Assembly (NCBI RefSeq): GCF_049116555.1
Contig: NZ_JAGDYT010000001.1
Coordinates: 124,001 to 188,000, forward strand
From: Maricaulis maris_C
GTDB lineage: Bacteria; Pseudomonadota; Alphaproteobacteria; Caulobacterales; Maricaulaceae
Direction: 5' to 3'
DNA: 64,000 bases
The notes under the pieces were generated by a model. That model made no database searches. It saw only the letters and a program-made list of their open reading frames with translations, and was not told the DNA's origin. The number at the start of each line of letters is the position of its first letter. Within the stretch, counting starts at the first letter, position 1. The position numbers were made by a program, and so were the translations under genes. Positions 27,994-36,995 of the stretch are shown piece by piece.

Positions 27994-29463
27994 ATGTCGA
28001 CGAAAACGATACTGATCGGTTTGGCCGGTCTTCTTGTGCTGGTTGCGGCCGGCTGGTGGTGGATGTCCCGCGGCGGCGACGCGGCGGGTGAGGTTGTGAT
28101 CGAGACCGAGACGGTCGCGGCAGGCGAGGTGCGCCGGATCGTATCTGCCTCCGGTGCCGTGCGGGCTTTGGTCACGGTTGAAGTCGGTTCCCAGCTATCC
28201 GGCCAGATCGAGTCGCTTTTCGTTGACTTCAACGACACGGTGGAAGCCGGGCAGATCATCGCCCAACTCAATCCGGAGACCTATGAAACCCGCATTCGCG
28301 AGGCCGAGGCCAATCGCGCCACGGCGGCGGCCAATCTGTCTCTGCAGCGTGCGAACCGGCTCACCGCAGAAGCCAATGCACGATCGGCCCGTCAGGAATA
28401 TGACCGTATCCAGGCCCTGTTCGATCGGGGTATTTCAGCCCAGTCGGCGCTGGACAATGCCCTGACCGCGCATGAGGCTGCCCAGGCCAGCCTGGCTGTG
28501 TCCGACGCCCAGATCCGCAATGCCCAGGCCGTTTTGGCCCAGCGTGACGCCACCATGGAAGGTGTGCAGATTGACCTGGAGCGCACGACCATTCGCGCAC
28601 CGATCAACGGGATCGTGGTCGACCGGGCCGTGGATCAGGGGCAGACCGTTGCTGCAAGCTTGTCCGCCCCGACCCTCTTCACCATCGCCCAGGATCTCGG
28701 CCAGGTGCAGATCGATGCCCAGGTCGATGAAGCCGATATCGGTCAGATCGCTGAAAACCAGCCTGTTGCTTTCACGGTCGATGCGTATCCCGGTCTCGAG
28801 CTCACCGGTGTGGTGGACCAGATCCGACTGGCGCCGCAGACACTGAACAATGTCGTGACCTACACGGTGGTGATCTCGGCGGCCAATCCCGGCCAGCGCC
28901 TCCTGCCCGGCATGACCGCCAATATGGATATCATTACCGGGGAACGTTCCGGCGTGCTGACCGTCCCGAATTCAGCCCTGCGCTTCCGACCATCCCCGGC
29001 GCTGGAAAGCCGTGCCCAGCCCGTGGGAGATGGTGCGGGCGGCGGTCGCGGTGGTCCCGGTGGCGGACGCGGTGGCGGCAATCCGATGGCGCAAATGGCC
29101 GAGCGTCTGGAACTGACACTCGACCAGCAGGAGCAGGCTGGGGCCATTTTCCGTCAGGTCTTCGGCCGTATGGCAGCAGCGGCTCAGGCTGGCGAGACGC
29201 CGAACCGCGACGCAGCCCAGGCCGAGATCACCCGCGAGTTGCAAGCCGTCTTCACGCCGGAGCAGATGGCCGCCTATCGTGACATGCAACGCGAAATGCG
29301 AGAGACCCGTTCGGCAACGATCTGGGTGCTCGAGGATGATGGCGCTCTCGTCGAACGACGCGTCCGGGTCGGCATCAATGATACCCAGAAGACCGAAGTG
29401 GTGGGAGGTCAGCTCGAGGCCGGTGACGCTGTCATCACCCGCGCTCGCGAGGTGCGTGAATAA
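27994..29463 (+). CDS. macA: MacA-like periplasmic adaptor with a Spy/CpxP-like insertion
   Basis: A 489-residue adaptor of a MacAB-type exporter. N-terminal anchor (residues ~5-25), split lipoyl domain (VGSQLSGQIESLFVDFNDTV in two parts, and TTIRAPINGIVVDRAVDQG), helical hairpin, beta-barrel. After residue ~340 comes a Gly/Arg-rich linker, then a helical segment with LTLDQQ at 374-379 and FTPEQ at 420-424, the paired LTxxQ-type motifs of periplasmic Spy/CpxP-like proteins; the membrane-proximal domain resumes at about 445. Start is 27994 (AGG four bases upstream), with ATG 27991 and TTG 27982 as alternatives. The stop overlaps the start of the ATPase gene by one base. Confidence 0.85.
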   Translation: MSTKTILIGLAGLLVLVAAGWWWMSRGGDAAGEVVIETETVAAGEVRRIVSASGAVRALVTVEVGSQLSGQIESLFVDFNDTVEAGQIIAQLNPETYETRIREAEANRATAAANLSLQRANRLTAEANARSARQEYDRIQALFDRGISAQSALDNALTAHEAAQASLAVSDAQIRNAQAVLAQRDATMEGVQIDLERTTIRAPINGIVVDRAVDQGQTVAASLSAPTLFTIAQDLGQVQIDAQVDEADIGQIAENQPVAFTVDAYPGLELTGVVDQIRLAPQTLNNVVTYTVVISAANPGQRLLPGMTANMDIITGERSGVLTVPNSALRFRPSPALESRAQPVGDGAGGGRGGPGGGRGGGNPMAQMAERLELTLDQQEQAGAIFRQVFGRMAAAAQAGETPNRDAAQAEITRELQAVFTPEQMAAYRDMQREMRETRSATIWVLEDDGALVERRVRVGINDTQKTEVVGGQLEAGDAVITRAREVRE

Positions 29464-30143
29464 TGCCGGCGCTGATCGAGTGCCGGAATCTGGTCAAGAC
29501 CTATGAGATGGGCGACCAGGTCGTGCACGCACTCAATGACGTCTCGCTGGATATCGAGGCGGGTGAGTATGTGGCCATCATGGGGACCTCCGGTTCAGGC
29601 AAATCGACCCTGATGAATCTGCTCGGCGCGCTCGATCAGCCGACATCGGGGCAATTGCGCATCGCCGGTGAGGATGTCCGGGCGCTGGGGCCGGATGCGG
29701 TTTCGCGCTTTCGCAATCGCACGATCGGGTTTGTCTTTCAGCAGTTCAACCTCCTGCCGCGCACCAGTGCACTGGAAAACGCCGCTCTCCCCCTGATCTA
29801 TTCCGGTCTGCCGCATGCTGAACGCGTCAAGCGGTCCATGGCGCGACTCGAGCAGGTCGGACTGGGCGAGCGGACGGATCATCATCCGGCGCAGCTCTCG
29901 GGTGGGCAGCAGCAGCGAGTCGCCATCGCGCGAGGGCTGGTCAATGACCCGAAAATCCTGCTCGCTGACGAGCCGACAGGCGCACTTGATACCAAGACCT
30001 CCAAAGACATCATGGCAATCTTTGACCAGCTCAACCGGGAGGGAATCACTGTGATTTTGGTGACTCATGAGCAGGAAGTCGCCGACCATGCCCGTCGCCA
30101 GATCGTGTTTCGCGATGGCGAGATAGTGGAGGACCGCTCATGA
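29463..30143 (+). CDS. MacB-type ABC exporter ATP-binding protein
   Basis: A 226-residue ABC ATPase of the LolD/MacB family. Walker A GTSGSGKST at about residue 40, Q-loop in FQQFNLLP, signature LSGGQQQR, Walker B ILLADEPTGALD and switch histidine in VTHE. It powers export with the permease encoded next; its ATG overlaps the adaptor stop codon by one base and its own stop overlaps the permease start (ATGA), so all three proteins are translationally coupled. Confidence 0.93.
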   Translation: MPALIECRNLVKTYEMGDQVVHALNDVSLDIEAGEYVAIMGTSGSGKSTLMNLLGALDQPTSGQLRIAGEDVRALGPDAVSRFRNRTIGFVFQQFNLLPRTSALENAALPLIYSGLPHAERVKRSMARLEQVGLGERTDHHPAQLSGGQQQRVAIARGLVNDPKILLADEPTGALDTKTSKDIMAIFDQLNREGITVILVTHEQEVADHARRQIVFRDGEIVEDRS

Positions 30144-31375
30144 ATGCGCTCGCATCCTTGCGCGTGGCGTTGACCGCGCTTCGCATCAATGCGCTCCGCA
30201 GTGCGCTGGCCATGCTTGGCGTCATTATCGGTGTGGCCTCCGTTATCGTCCTGGTGTCGATCAGCGAAGGAACCAAGCAGGCGGTCGAGGCCCAGATTGC
30301 GAGCTTCGGCGCCAATCTTCTGATCATTCGCCCAGGCTCTTCCATGTTTGGCGGACGTCGGGGTGGCGCGGGCTCTGCGGACCCGATGACCGATGGCGAT
30401 GTGGAAGCAATCCGAACAGAAATCGCCGGCCTCGCGGGCGTCTCGGGCGAAGTGTCGGCCGGGACCACTCTGGTCTTCGGCGGCATTAACTGGACGTCAC
30501 GGATCCAGGGCGTGAATCCCGATTATTTCTCCGCGCGTGGCTGGGTCATCGGCGAAGGGCGTGCCTTTTCCGGCGCCGAGGATGTGTCGGGGCGTCGCTT
30601 TGTCGTGGTCGGGCAGACCATCGTCCAGGAATTGTTCGACGGGGCCAGTCCGCTGGGCCAGTCCATCCGGATTGGCGGCCAGCCTTTCGAAGTCATCGGT
30701 ACACTTGAACGCAAGGGTGAGACCTCCTGGGGTCAGGATCAGGATGATGTCGTCTTTGCCCCCCTGTCGACGGTTCGCCAGCGCTTCGGTGCCGGCATGA
30801 GCGCGACCGTGCGCGATGCGGTCTCGACCATCTATGCCGATATCGCGCCGGGTGAATCCACCTCGCGCGTGATCGAGGATATTCAGGACCTCCTGCGCAT
30901 AAGACGCGAAATCCAGCCCGGTGCCGAGGATGATTTCGCTGTCGGTTCACTTGCCGAATTCATTCGAGCGCGCAATGAGACCGAGAGTCAGCTCGGCCTT
31001 TTGCTGGCTGTGGGTGCCGGCATTGTCCTACTGGTTGGCGGGATCGGGATCATGAATATCATGCTGGTCTCGGTCACTGAACGCACACGGGAGATCGGTC
31101 TGCGACTGGCCGTCGGCGCGCGGCGCGCAGATGTGCGCAACCAATTCCTGATCGAGAGCATTGTTCTGTGTGTGATTGGTGGCCTGGCCGGCTTGGTGGT
31201 CGGGGTCGGCGGAACGCTCATCTATGCCGAGGTCGGCCAGCTCGACATCGTCATCGACCCGGTGATCGTCGCCATTGCGATCGGCGCGTCTGCCTTGGTC
31301 GGGGTTTTCTTCGGTCTCTACCCGGCGCACCGCGCGTCGCGACTCAATCCGATCGACGCCCTGCGCTTCGAATAG
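30140..31375 (+). CDS. MacB-type ABC exporter permease (FtsX/MacB fold)
   Basis: A 411-residue permease with the MacB layout: TM1 at ~18-40, a long periplasmic domain (40-285, the MacB_PCD region), then three helices near 290-315, 335-360 and 370-395. The segment ERTREIGLRLAVGARRADVR is the coupling element typical of FtsX-type permeases. In known MacB the ATPase and permease are one polypeptide; here they are separate genes, as in many alphaproteobacteria. Substrates of such exporters include macrolides, peptides and siderophores; nothing here picks one. It ends 2 bp before the convergent kinase gene. Confidence 0.92.
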   Translation: MNALASLRVALTALRINALRSALAMLGVIIGVASVIVLVSISEGTKQAVEAQIASFGANLLIIRPGSSMFGGRRGGAGSADPMTDGDVEAIRTEIAGLAGVSGEVSAGTTLVFGGINWTSRIQGVNPDYFSARGWVIGEGRAFSGAEDVSGRRFVVVGQTIVQELFDGASPLGQSIRIGGQPFEVIGTLERKGETSWGQDQDDVVFAPLSTVRQRFGAGMSATVRDAVSTIYADIAPGESTSRVIEDIQDLLRIRREIQPGAEDDFAVGSLAEFIRARNETESQLGLLLAVGAGIVLLVGGIGIMNIMLVSVTERTREIGLRLAVGARRADVRNQFLIESIVLCVIGGLAGLVVGVGGTLIYAEVGQLDIVIDPVIVAIAIGASALVGVFFGLYPAHRASRLNPIDALRFE

Positions 31376-31377
31376 GG

Positions 31378-34300
31378 TCAGGTATCCGGCGCGTTCCGGC
31401 GCGGCGGTGTTCGCGGCAGATCGAAGGTGAAGCGTGTGCCTTCGTCCTGCTCGGACTCGACGCGGATCGTACCGCCGAGGCGTTCAACGGCTTGCCGAAC
31501 GACCGCCAGTCCGATGCCTGTGCCCTCATATTCCTCGCGCGTGTGAAGTCGCTGGAAGGGCGCGAATATCTTTTCGGCGAAGCGCATGTCCATGCCGATT
31601 CCATTGTCTGCCACTGTGAAGGTCCAGCCCGTCGCCGTGGCCTCGCTCGAAATCATGACCTCCGGGTCGGCGATGCCACGGTATTTCACCGCATTCGAAA
31701 TCAGGTTCTGGAAAATCTGGGTGAGCAGAACCGGGTCGGACTGCAGCGTGGGAAGTGTCTGGATCTGGATGATCGCGTTATTCTCGGTGATCCGGGTTTC
31801 GATCTGGTCCAGCACGTCCGTGACGAGGGCATGCGTATCAACTTCTTCGAGATTCAGTGGCTGGCTGGACAGTTTGGAGTAATCCAGCAGCTCAGTGATC
31901 AGTCGCTGCATGCGCTGGGCCGCGTCGGCGAGGAAGTCCAGACTGCGAACCCCGTCCTCGTCCAGCTTGTCGGAATAGCGCCGCTTCACCAGTGAGGAGA
32001 AGGCTGCGACCTTGCGCAGGGGTTCCTGGAGATCGTGCGAGGCGACGGTGGCAAACCGGTCCAGCTCGCGATTCGTGCGCTCCAGCTGGATATTGGTCGC
32101 GCGCAATTCTGTCACGTCGGTGAGAATGGCGTAACTGCGCGACGGATTGCCGTCGGTGTCGCGTTCGAGGAAAGACGAGAGCAGCACATCGACCAGATCG
32201 CCATTCTTTCGGACGTATCGGTAGGGCGTATGCGTGTTGTGGCCGACCTGGAACAGGTGCGGCAGTTCAACATTGATCGCCCGCTCCCGCGATTCAGCAT
32301 CGAGGAAGTCGGTTGATTTGCGACCGATGACTTCCGATCGCTTGTAACCCAGGTGCGAGAGCCAGTAGTCACTAACCTCCACAATATGGCCGTCAGCATC
32401 GATCGTGTGCATCATGGCCGGTGTGGCGCGATAGATGCGCTCGAACCGGGCCCGTTCTTCCGACATCATGGCCTCGAGCTGGCGTGTGGCATCGACATTC
32501 CACAACACGCCGGACGCCGCGAGGGCGCGGCCTTGTTCGTCTCGTTCGATGATCCGCCCGGTCAAGCGGTGCCAGACAAAGTCCCCCTTCCAGTCGCGCA
32601 ATCGGTATTGGTCGTCGGCCTGAACGTTTGGCGTCGTCATGATGTGCGCGACGACGGCATCAACGCCGGCGATGTCGGACGGGTGAATGCGCTCGCGCCA
32701 CTCGTCGAGACCGATCGTGCAGGCATCCTTCTCTCCGAAGAGTTCGGCAACGATGGTGCCGCGCAGATCAATGGTCTGGTGGGCCATGTCAATACGCCAG
32801 GTCCCCAACGCGGCCGCGGTGACGGCCTGGAAGAGCTGTTGCTCGCGATCCGCCAAGGCTTCCTGCGTCGCGAGGCGTTCGCTGATGTCGGCAATGAAGC
32901 CGGACGCGACGGTCGGGACGCCACGACTGTCCCGCTCCGAGATGCGGCCACGATTGTGGATGCGTATCCAGCCGCTCTTTTCCGATTGATACCGCAATGT
33001 GAGATCAACGGAGTCGCGCTCGCCAGATTCGAGCTGTTGGAAGGATTCGCGCGTCAATTCCATGTCGTCGGGATGCACGCGCGATAGCCAGTCGTCATAA
33101 GTGACGCGGGCATCACCAGAGGGCAGGCCCATCATCTCGGCCACTATCGCGCTGACTTCGCCGACACGCGTTTTGAGATCGATCCGCCACGCGCCTTCGC
33201 CGGCAGCCAGCAGAGCTTCACGCAGGCGCCGGTCGCTTTCTGCGAGTGCTCGCTCAAGACGGCGTTCTTCCGTGATATTGCTGACAATCCCGGCGGCTCG
33301 TTTCGCCGAACCGTCGGCGGACCACTCGACAACCCGTCCGCGCGAACTCAACCAGACCTCAGAACTGTCCGGACTGATCACCCGAAAGCGCCCAAGGCTC
33401 TGACTGGATCCGGAGTCGGGTCGCACGCGGGGTCGATGGAGGAACTCGTCGAAGCGCTTTCGAGCCCTGGCTCGACCTTCTTCCGGGATGAGCCCATACC
33501 AGGCATCGGACGAAACCATGCTGCCGTCCTCGACATCGAGAAGGCGGGCGAGAACACCGGAAACGTGCAACTGGTCGTGTTTGACATCGAGGCTCCAGGC
33601 TCCGTCATTGGCGCCTTCAAGACCCTCCCGCATCAATCTTTCGGTTTCGATGAGTTTGATCTCGAGCTGTTTGCGCTCGGTGATGTCAAGCAGGACTCCT
33701 ACCACCACAGGCGGATCGGTGTTCGGTTTCAGGCCGCCGCGAGAGCGCAGCCAGATCCACTCACCGGACCGGGCGTCGAGCAGGCGGTATTCGGCATCCA
33801 GCGTGTCGGCGGTTCCATCCGCGATGGCCTCGAGCTGTCGGGCAACATCCTTGCGCTCGTCGGGATGTGTCCGCTCCAGCCAGAGCGCGCCGTCAATTGC
33901 ATCGGCGCCGTCCAGGACTCCCAACATGGCACGGATCGGCCCGATCGGGGTGACTTTCAGCGTCCTGGGGTCGACCTCCCAGACGCCGCTGGATCCGTAT
34001 TCGATGGCGTCGGCCAACTGGCGTTCGCGCGTCGCCAACTGGACTTCCAGTTCCTGGCGTTCGGTGGCATCGGCGACCACGCCTGAAATCCGCAGGGCGT
34101 GACCCTCGCGGGTAAACTCGGTGACCTTGCCGCGCATGTGCAGCCAGCGCCAGGCGTCGTCGACGCGCTGGGCCTTGAAGACGATATCGAGCGGGCGGGT
34201 CGGGTTGGTACGCTGTTCCTCGATGGCTTGGGCGAGGCGGGTGCGGTCGTCCTTGTGGGTGATTTCCAGCCAGCGTTCGAGCGAGATGGTGGCGTCGGCG

Positions 34301-34812
34301 GACGAGATGCCCATGAACTCGTTGATAAAGCCACGGGTCGACCCGAGCCGTGTCACCAGGTTCAGCGAGAAAGCCCCCTCATTGGCCGAAGCGAGGGCTG
34401 CGCGCAGCTGGATATCGCTCGCCTCGAGCCGGGCCTTCAGCGTGAGTTCGGCCGTGACGTCACGAATGAAGAGCAAGATGGAGGCGTCGGTCGTCCCGTC
34501 GGCGGCGGACCGGGTCGCCACGGTTTCGCCGTCGAAGACACGGCTGTTGCGGGTGCGGTAGCGGGCCGTGAACCGACCTTCCGAAAGACCGTCCGGTATA
34601 TCGAAGCCCGCGTCCTCGAGCTGGTCATAGGCCCGCGGGTCGGCGAACACGATCTGCGCCCGCTTGCCGGCCAGCTCGGCCCGGTCATAGCCCAGAAGTT
34701 CCGATGCGGCGGCGTTGATCGCGGTGATGGTGCCACGCGCATCGAGGACAAGGATGGGCAGCGGGGAGCACGCAAACAGCGCCCGCTGCATGTCGGCGGA
34801 CCGGGTGGTCAT
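31378..34812 (-). CDS. Soluble multi-PAS sensor histidine kinase
   Basis: A 1144-residue protein with no transmembrane segment. About seven consecutive PAS/PAC units fill residues ~10-910, most of them the PAS_3 fold with repeated W...HPDD/HPSD and G...DITER signatures, the first and the last more canonical. Then HisKA with phosphoacceptor His926 in ASHDLQEPLRKVAAF and an HATPase domain (NLISNAVKYR, DNGIGMD, GTGIGLAVV). The kinase core is like that of bacteriophytochrome-type HWE-unlike enzymes (SHDLQEPLR). No receiver domain and no regulator next to it. Many tandem PAS units suggest integration of several cytosolic cues; cofactors cannot be assigned. Confidence 0.92.
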   Translation of the reverse strand: MTTRSADMQRALFACSPLPILVLDARGTITAINAAASELLGYDRAELAGKRAQIVFADPRAYDQLEDAGFDIPDGLSEGRFTARYRTRNSRVFDGETVATRSAADGTTDASILLFIRDVTAELTLKARLEASDIQLRAALASANEGAFSLNLVTRLGSTRGFINEFMGISSADATISLERWLEITHKDDRTRLAQAIEEQRTNPTRPLDIVFKAQRVDDAWRWLHMRGKVTEFTREGHALRISGVVADATERQELEVQLATRERQLADAIEYGSSGVWEVDPRTLKVTPIGPIRAMLGVLDGADAIDGALWLERTHPDERKDVARQLEAIADGTADTLDAEYRLLDARSGEWIWLRSRGGLKPNTDPPVVVGVLLDITERKQLEIKLIETERLMREGLEGANDGAWSLDVKHDQLHVSGVLARLLDVEDGSMVSSDAWYGLIPEEGRARARKRFDEFLHRPRVRPDSGSSQSLGRFRVISPDSSEVWLSSRGRVVEWSADGSAKRAAGIVSNITEERRLERALAESDRRLREALLAAGEGAWRIDLKTRVGEVSAIVAEMMGLPSGDARVTYDDWLSRVHPDDMELTRESFQQLESGERDSVDLTLRYQSEKSGWIRIHNRGRISERDSRGVPTVASGFIADISERLATQEALADREQQLFQAVTAAALGTWRIDMAHQTIDLRGTIVAELFGEKDACTIGLDEWRERIHPSDIAGVDAVVAHIMTTPNVQADDQYRLRDWKGDFVWHRLTGRIIERDEQGRALAASGVLWNVDATRQLEAMMSEERARFERIYRATPAMMHTIDADGHIVEVSDYWLSHLGYKRSEVIGRKSTDFLDAESRERAINVELPHLFQVGHNTHTPYRYVRKNGDLVDVLLSSFLERDTDGNPSRSYAILTDVTELRATNIQLERTNRELDRFATVASHDLQEPLRKVAAFSSLVKRRYSDKLDEDGVRSLDFLADAAQRMQRLITELLDYSKLSSQPLNLEEVDTHALVTDVLDQIETRITENNAIIQIQTLPTLQSDPVLLTQIFQNLISNAVKYRGIADPEVMISSEATATGWTFTVADNGIGMDMRFAEKIFAPFQRLHTREEYEGTGIGLAVVRQAVERLGGTIRVESEQDEGTRFTFDLPRTPPRRNAPDT

Positions 34813-35052
34813 CGCGGCAATGTTCCGGCGCTTTGAGTCATCCGTGGCCTCTTGGACGAGAAGGGTGAGACAGTTTGAGCCTGTCCGGTTCGTATTAAAA
34901 AGGTTTTACAGCGCGGAAACTTAGCATTCGCGCTGCAGAAGGGTCACGCAAAGACATTCCACGTCTGGGGCAGTTGTGAATGAGAACGAGGCTGGCCTTG
35001 CGCAATTGTGTCGATATGCTCCCTCGTCACCGAGTATTTGGGGAGTATTATT

Positions 35053-36912
35053 GTGCCCGACGCCCATCAGAATGCCGCCGGCGAATCGCCGATCCTTCAG
35101 GTCTCCGACCTTAACGTCGATTTCCGGACGCCGGACGGTGTGGTCCAGGCCGTGAAGGGCGTGTCGCTGGAGATCAAGGCGGGTGAGTGCCTGGCTGTGG
35201 TTGGTGAGTCAGGCTCGGGCAAGAGCCAGACCTTCCTCGCCGCAATGGGCTTGCTGGCCTCGAACGGCAAGGCAACCGGCTCGATCAAGTACCGCGGTGA
35301 TGAGATCCTCGGTTTGTCGCCGCGCAAGCTCAACCGGGTGCGCGGTCGCTCGATGACAATGATTTTCCAGGATCCGTTGACCTCGCTGACGCCGCACATG
35401 ACCGTTGGCGACCAGATGCAGGAAGTTCTGGGCATTCACATGAAGATGCGCGGCAAGGACGCGGAAGCGCGCGCTCTGGAATGGCTCAACCGGGTCCGTA
35501 TTCCCGAGGCCCAGCGCCGCCTTGCGCAATACCCGCACGAACTCTCCGGCGGCATGCGTCAGCGTGTCATGATCGCCATGTCGATGCTGTGCGAGCCGGA
35601 TTTGCTGATCTGTGATGAGCCGACCACGGCGCTGGATGTGACCGTCCAGGCCGAAGTGCTCGACATCATGGATGAGCTGAAACACGAAACCGGCGCTGCC
35701 CTGGCTCTGATCACCCACGATATGGGTGTGGTGGCGCGGATGGCCGACCGGGCCCAGGTAATGAAGCACGGAGTCTATGTCGAGGGCGGCAAGATCGAGG
35801 ACATCTTTGCTGATCCGCAACACGCCTACACTCGCATGTTGCTTGAAGCGATGCCGCGCCTGGATCGTCCCGATCGCCCCGGCCATACGGCGCTCAAGCC
35901 GGTCGCTGGCGAGGCCGATGCCGACCCGCTCCTCTCGGTGTCGGACGTGAAAGTCCAATTTCCTATCCAGGTCTCTGGTGGACTGCGCCCGACCTACAAG
36001 ACACTGCGGGCCGTCGACGGGATCAGCTTTGACCTGCAGCCCGGCGAAACATTGGGCGTGGTTGGCGAGTCGGGCTGCGGCAAGTCGACACTGGCGCGGG
36101 CTGTCCTGCGGCTGGTTCCGGCCCAGGAAGGCGCGGTCTCCTGGATCGGTCGCGACTTGCTCGGTCTCAAGGCGAATGATCTGCGCAAGGCGCGCGAGGA
36201 TTTCCAGATCGTCTTCCAGGACCCGCTCGCTTCGCTCGATCCGCGCATGACGATCGGCGCCTCGATCGAGGAACCGCTGCTCACCTTCCGCAAGGCGATG
36301 CGGCGCACGGAGCGCGAAGTCGTGGTCAAGGAGATGATGGAGAAGGTCGGACTCGACCCGAACATGATCAATCGATATCCGCACGAGCTGTCCGGTGGAC
36401 AAAACCAGCGTGTCGGCATTGCTCGCGCCATGATCCTGCGTCCCAAACTCGTTATTTGTGACGAGGCCGTGTCGGCGCTCGATGTGTCAATCCAGGCCCA
36501 GATTGTGGAGCTTCTGATCAAGCTCCAGCAGGAGATGGACCTGTCGATGATCTTCATCTCGCATGACCTCTCGGTCGTGCGCGAGATTTCGCATCGCGTG
36601 ATGGTGCTCTATCTCGGCCGCGTCGTTGAAATGGCTGACCGTGATCAGATCTACGAGGATGCCCGCCATCCCTATACCCAGGCCCTGATTTCGGCCGTGC
36701 CGGTTCCTGATCCCGTGGTCGAGAAAGCGCGCGTGCGTGTCAAGCTGGACGGGGAATTGCCCTCCCCAATGGATACCCGCGCCCAATTGCGTTTCATGAA
36801 GTCGAAACTGGTCGATGACCCGGATGTGGAGCAGTACCGTCCGCAATTGATGGAAGTCGCGGAAGGCCATTGGGTCGCCGAGCACGACCCATTCGAACAA
36901 GCGTCGGTCTGA
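35053..36912 (+). CDS. Double ABC ATPase of the peptide/nickel transporter type (DppD-DppF fusion)
   Basis: A 619-residue protein with two complete ABC domains in tandem, like YejF or GsiA. N-half: Walker A GESGSGKSQ at residues 51-59 (Gln in place of the usual Thr after GKS), LSGGMRQR, LLICDEPTTALDVT. C-half: GESGCGKST, LSGGQNQR, LVICDEAVSALDVS (Ala instead of Pro after the catalytic Glu). Each half carries the C-terminal oligopeptide-type extension (HPYTQALISAVP in the second). Start GTG 35053 has GGGGAG seven bases upstream; the ORF begins at 35008. No permease or binding-protein gene is nearby, so its partners lie elsewhere. Confidence 0.92.
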   Translation: MPDAHQNAAGESPILQVSDLNVDFRTPDGVVQAVKGVSLEIKAGECLAVVGESGSGKSQTFLAAMGLLASNGKATGSIKYRGDEILGLSPRKLNRVRGRSMTMIFQDPLTSLTPHMTVGDQMQEVLGIHMKMRGKDAEARALEWLNRVRIPEAQRRLAQYPHELSGGMRQRVMIAMSMLCEPDLLICDEPTTALDVTVQAEVLDIMDELKHETGAALALITHDMGVVARMADRAQVMKHGVYVEGGKIEDIFADPQHAYTRMLLEAMPRLDRPDRPGHTALKPVAGEADADPLLSVSDVKVQFPIQVSGGLRPTYKTLRAVDGISFDLQPGETLGVVGESGCGKSTLARAVLRLVPAQEGAVSWIGRDLLGLKANDLRKAREDFQIVFQDPLASLDPRMTIGASIEEPLLTFRKAMRRTEREVVVKEMMEKVGLDPNMINRYPHELSGGQNQRVGIARAMILRPKLVICDEAVSALDVSIQAQIVELLIKLQQEMDLSMIFISHDLSVVREISHRVMVLYLGRVVEMADRDQIYEDARHPYTQALISAVPVPDPVVEKARVRVKLDGELPSPMDTRAQLRFMKSKLVDDPDVEQYRPQLMEVAEGHWVAEHDPFEQASV

Positions 36913-36995
36913 CCCGCAGTTTGCAGCTAATTCACTCGACAATGGCTCGGACGCCTCTAGGTTCCGAACCCTTGAACATGTCCGGGAGAGCAGGA

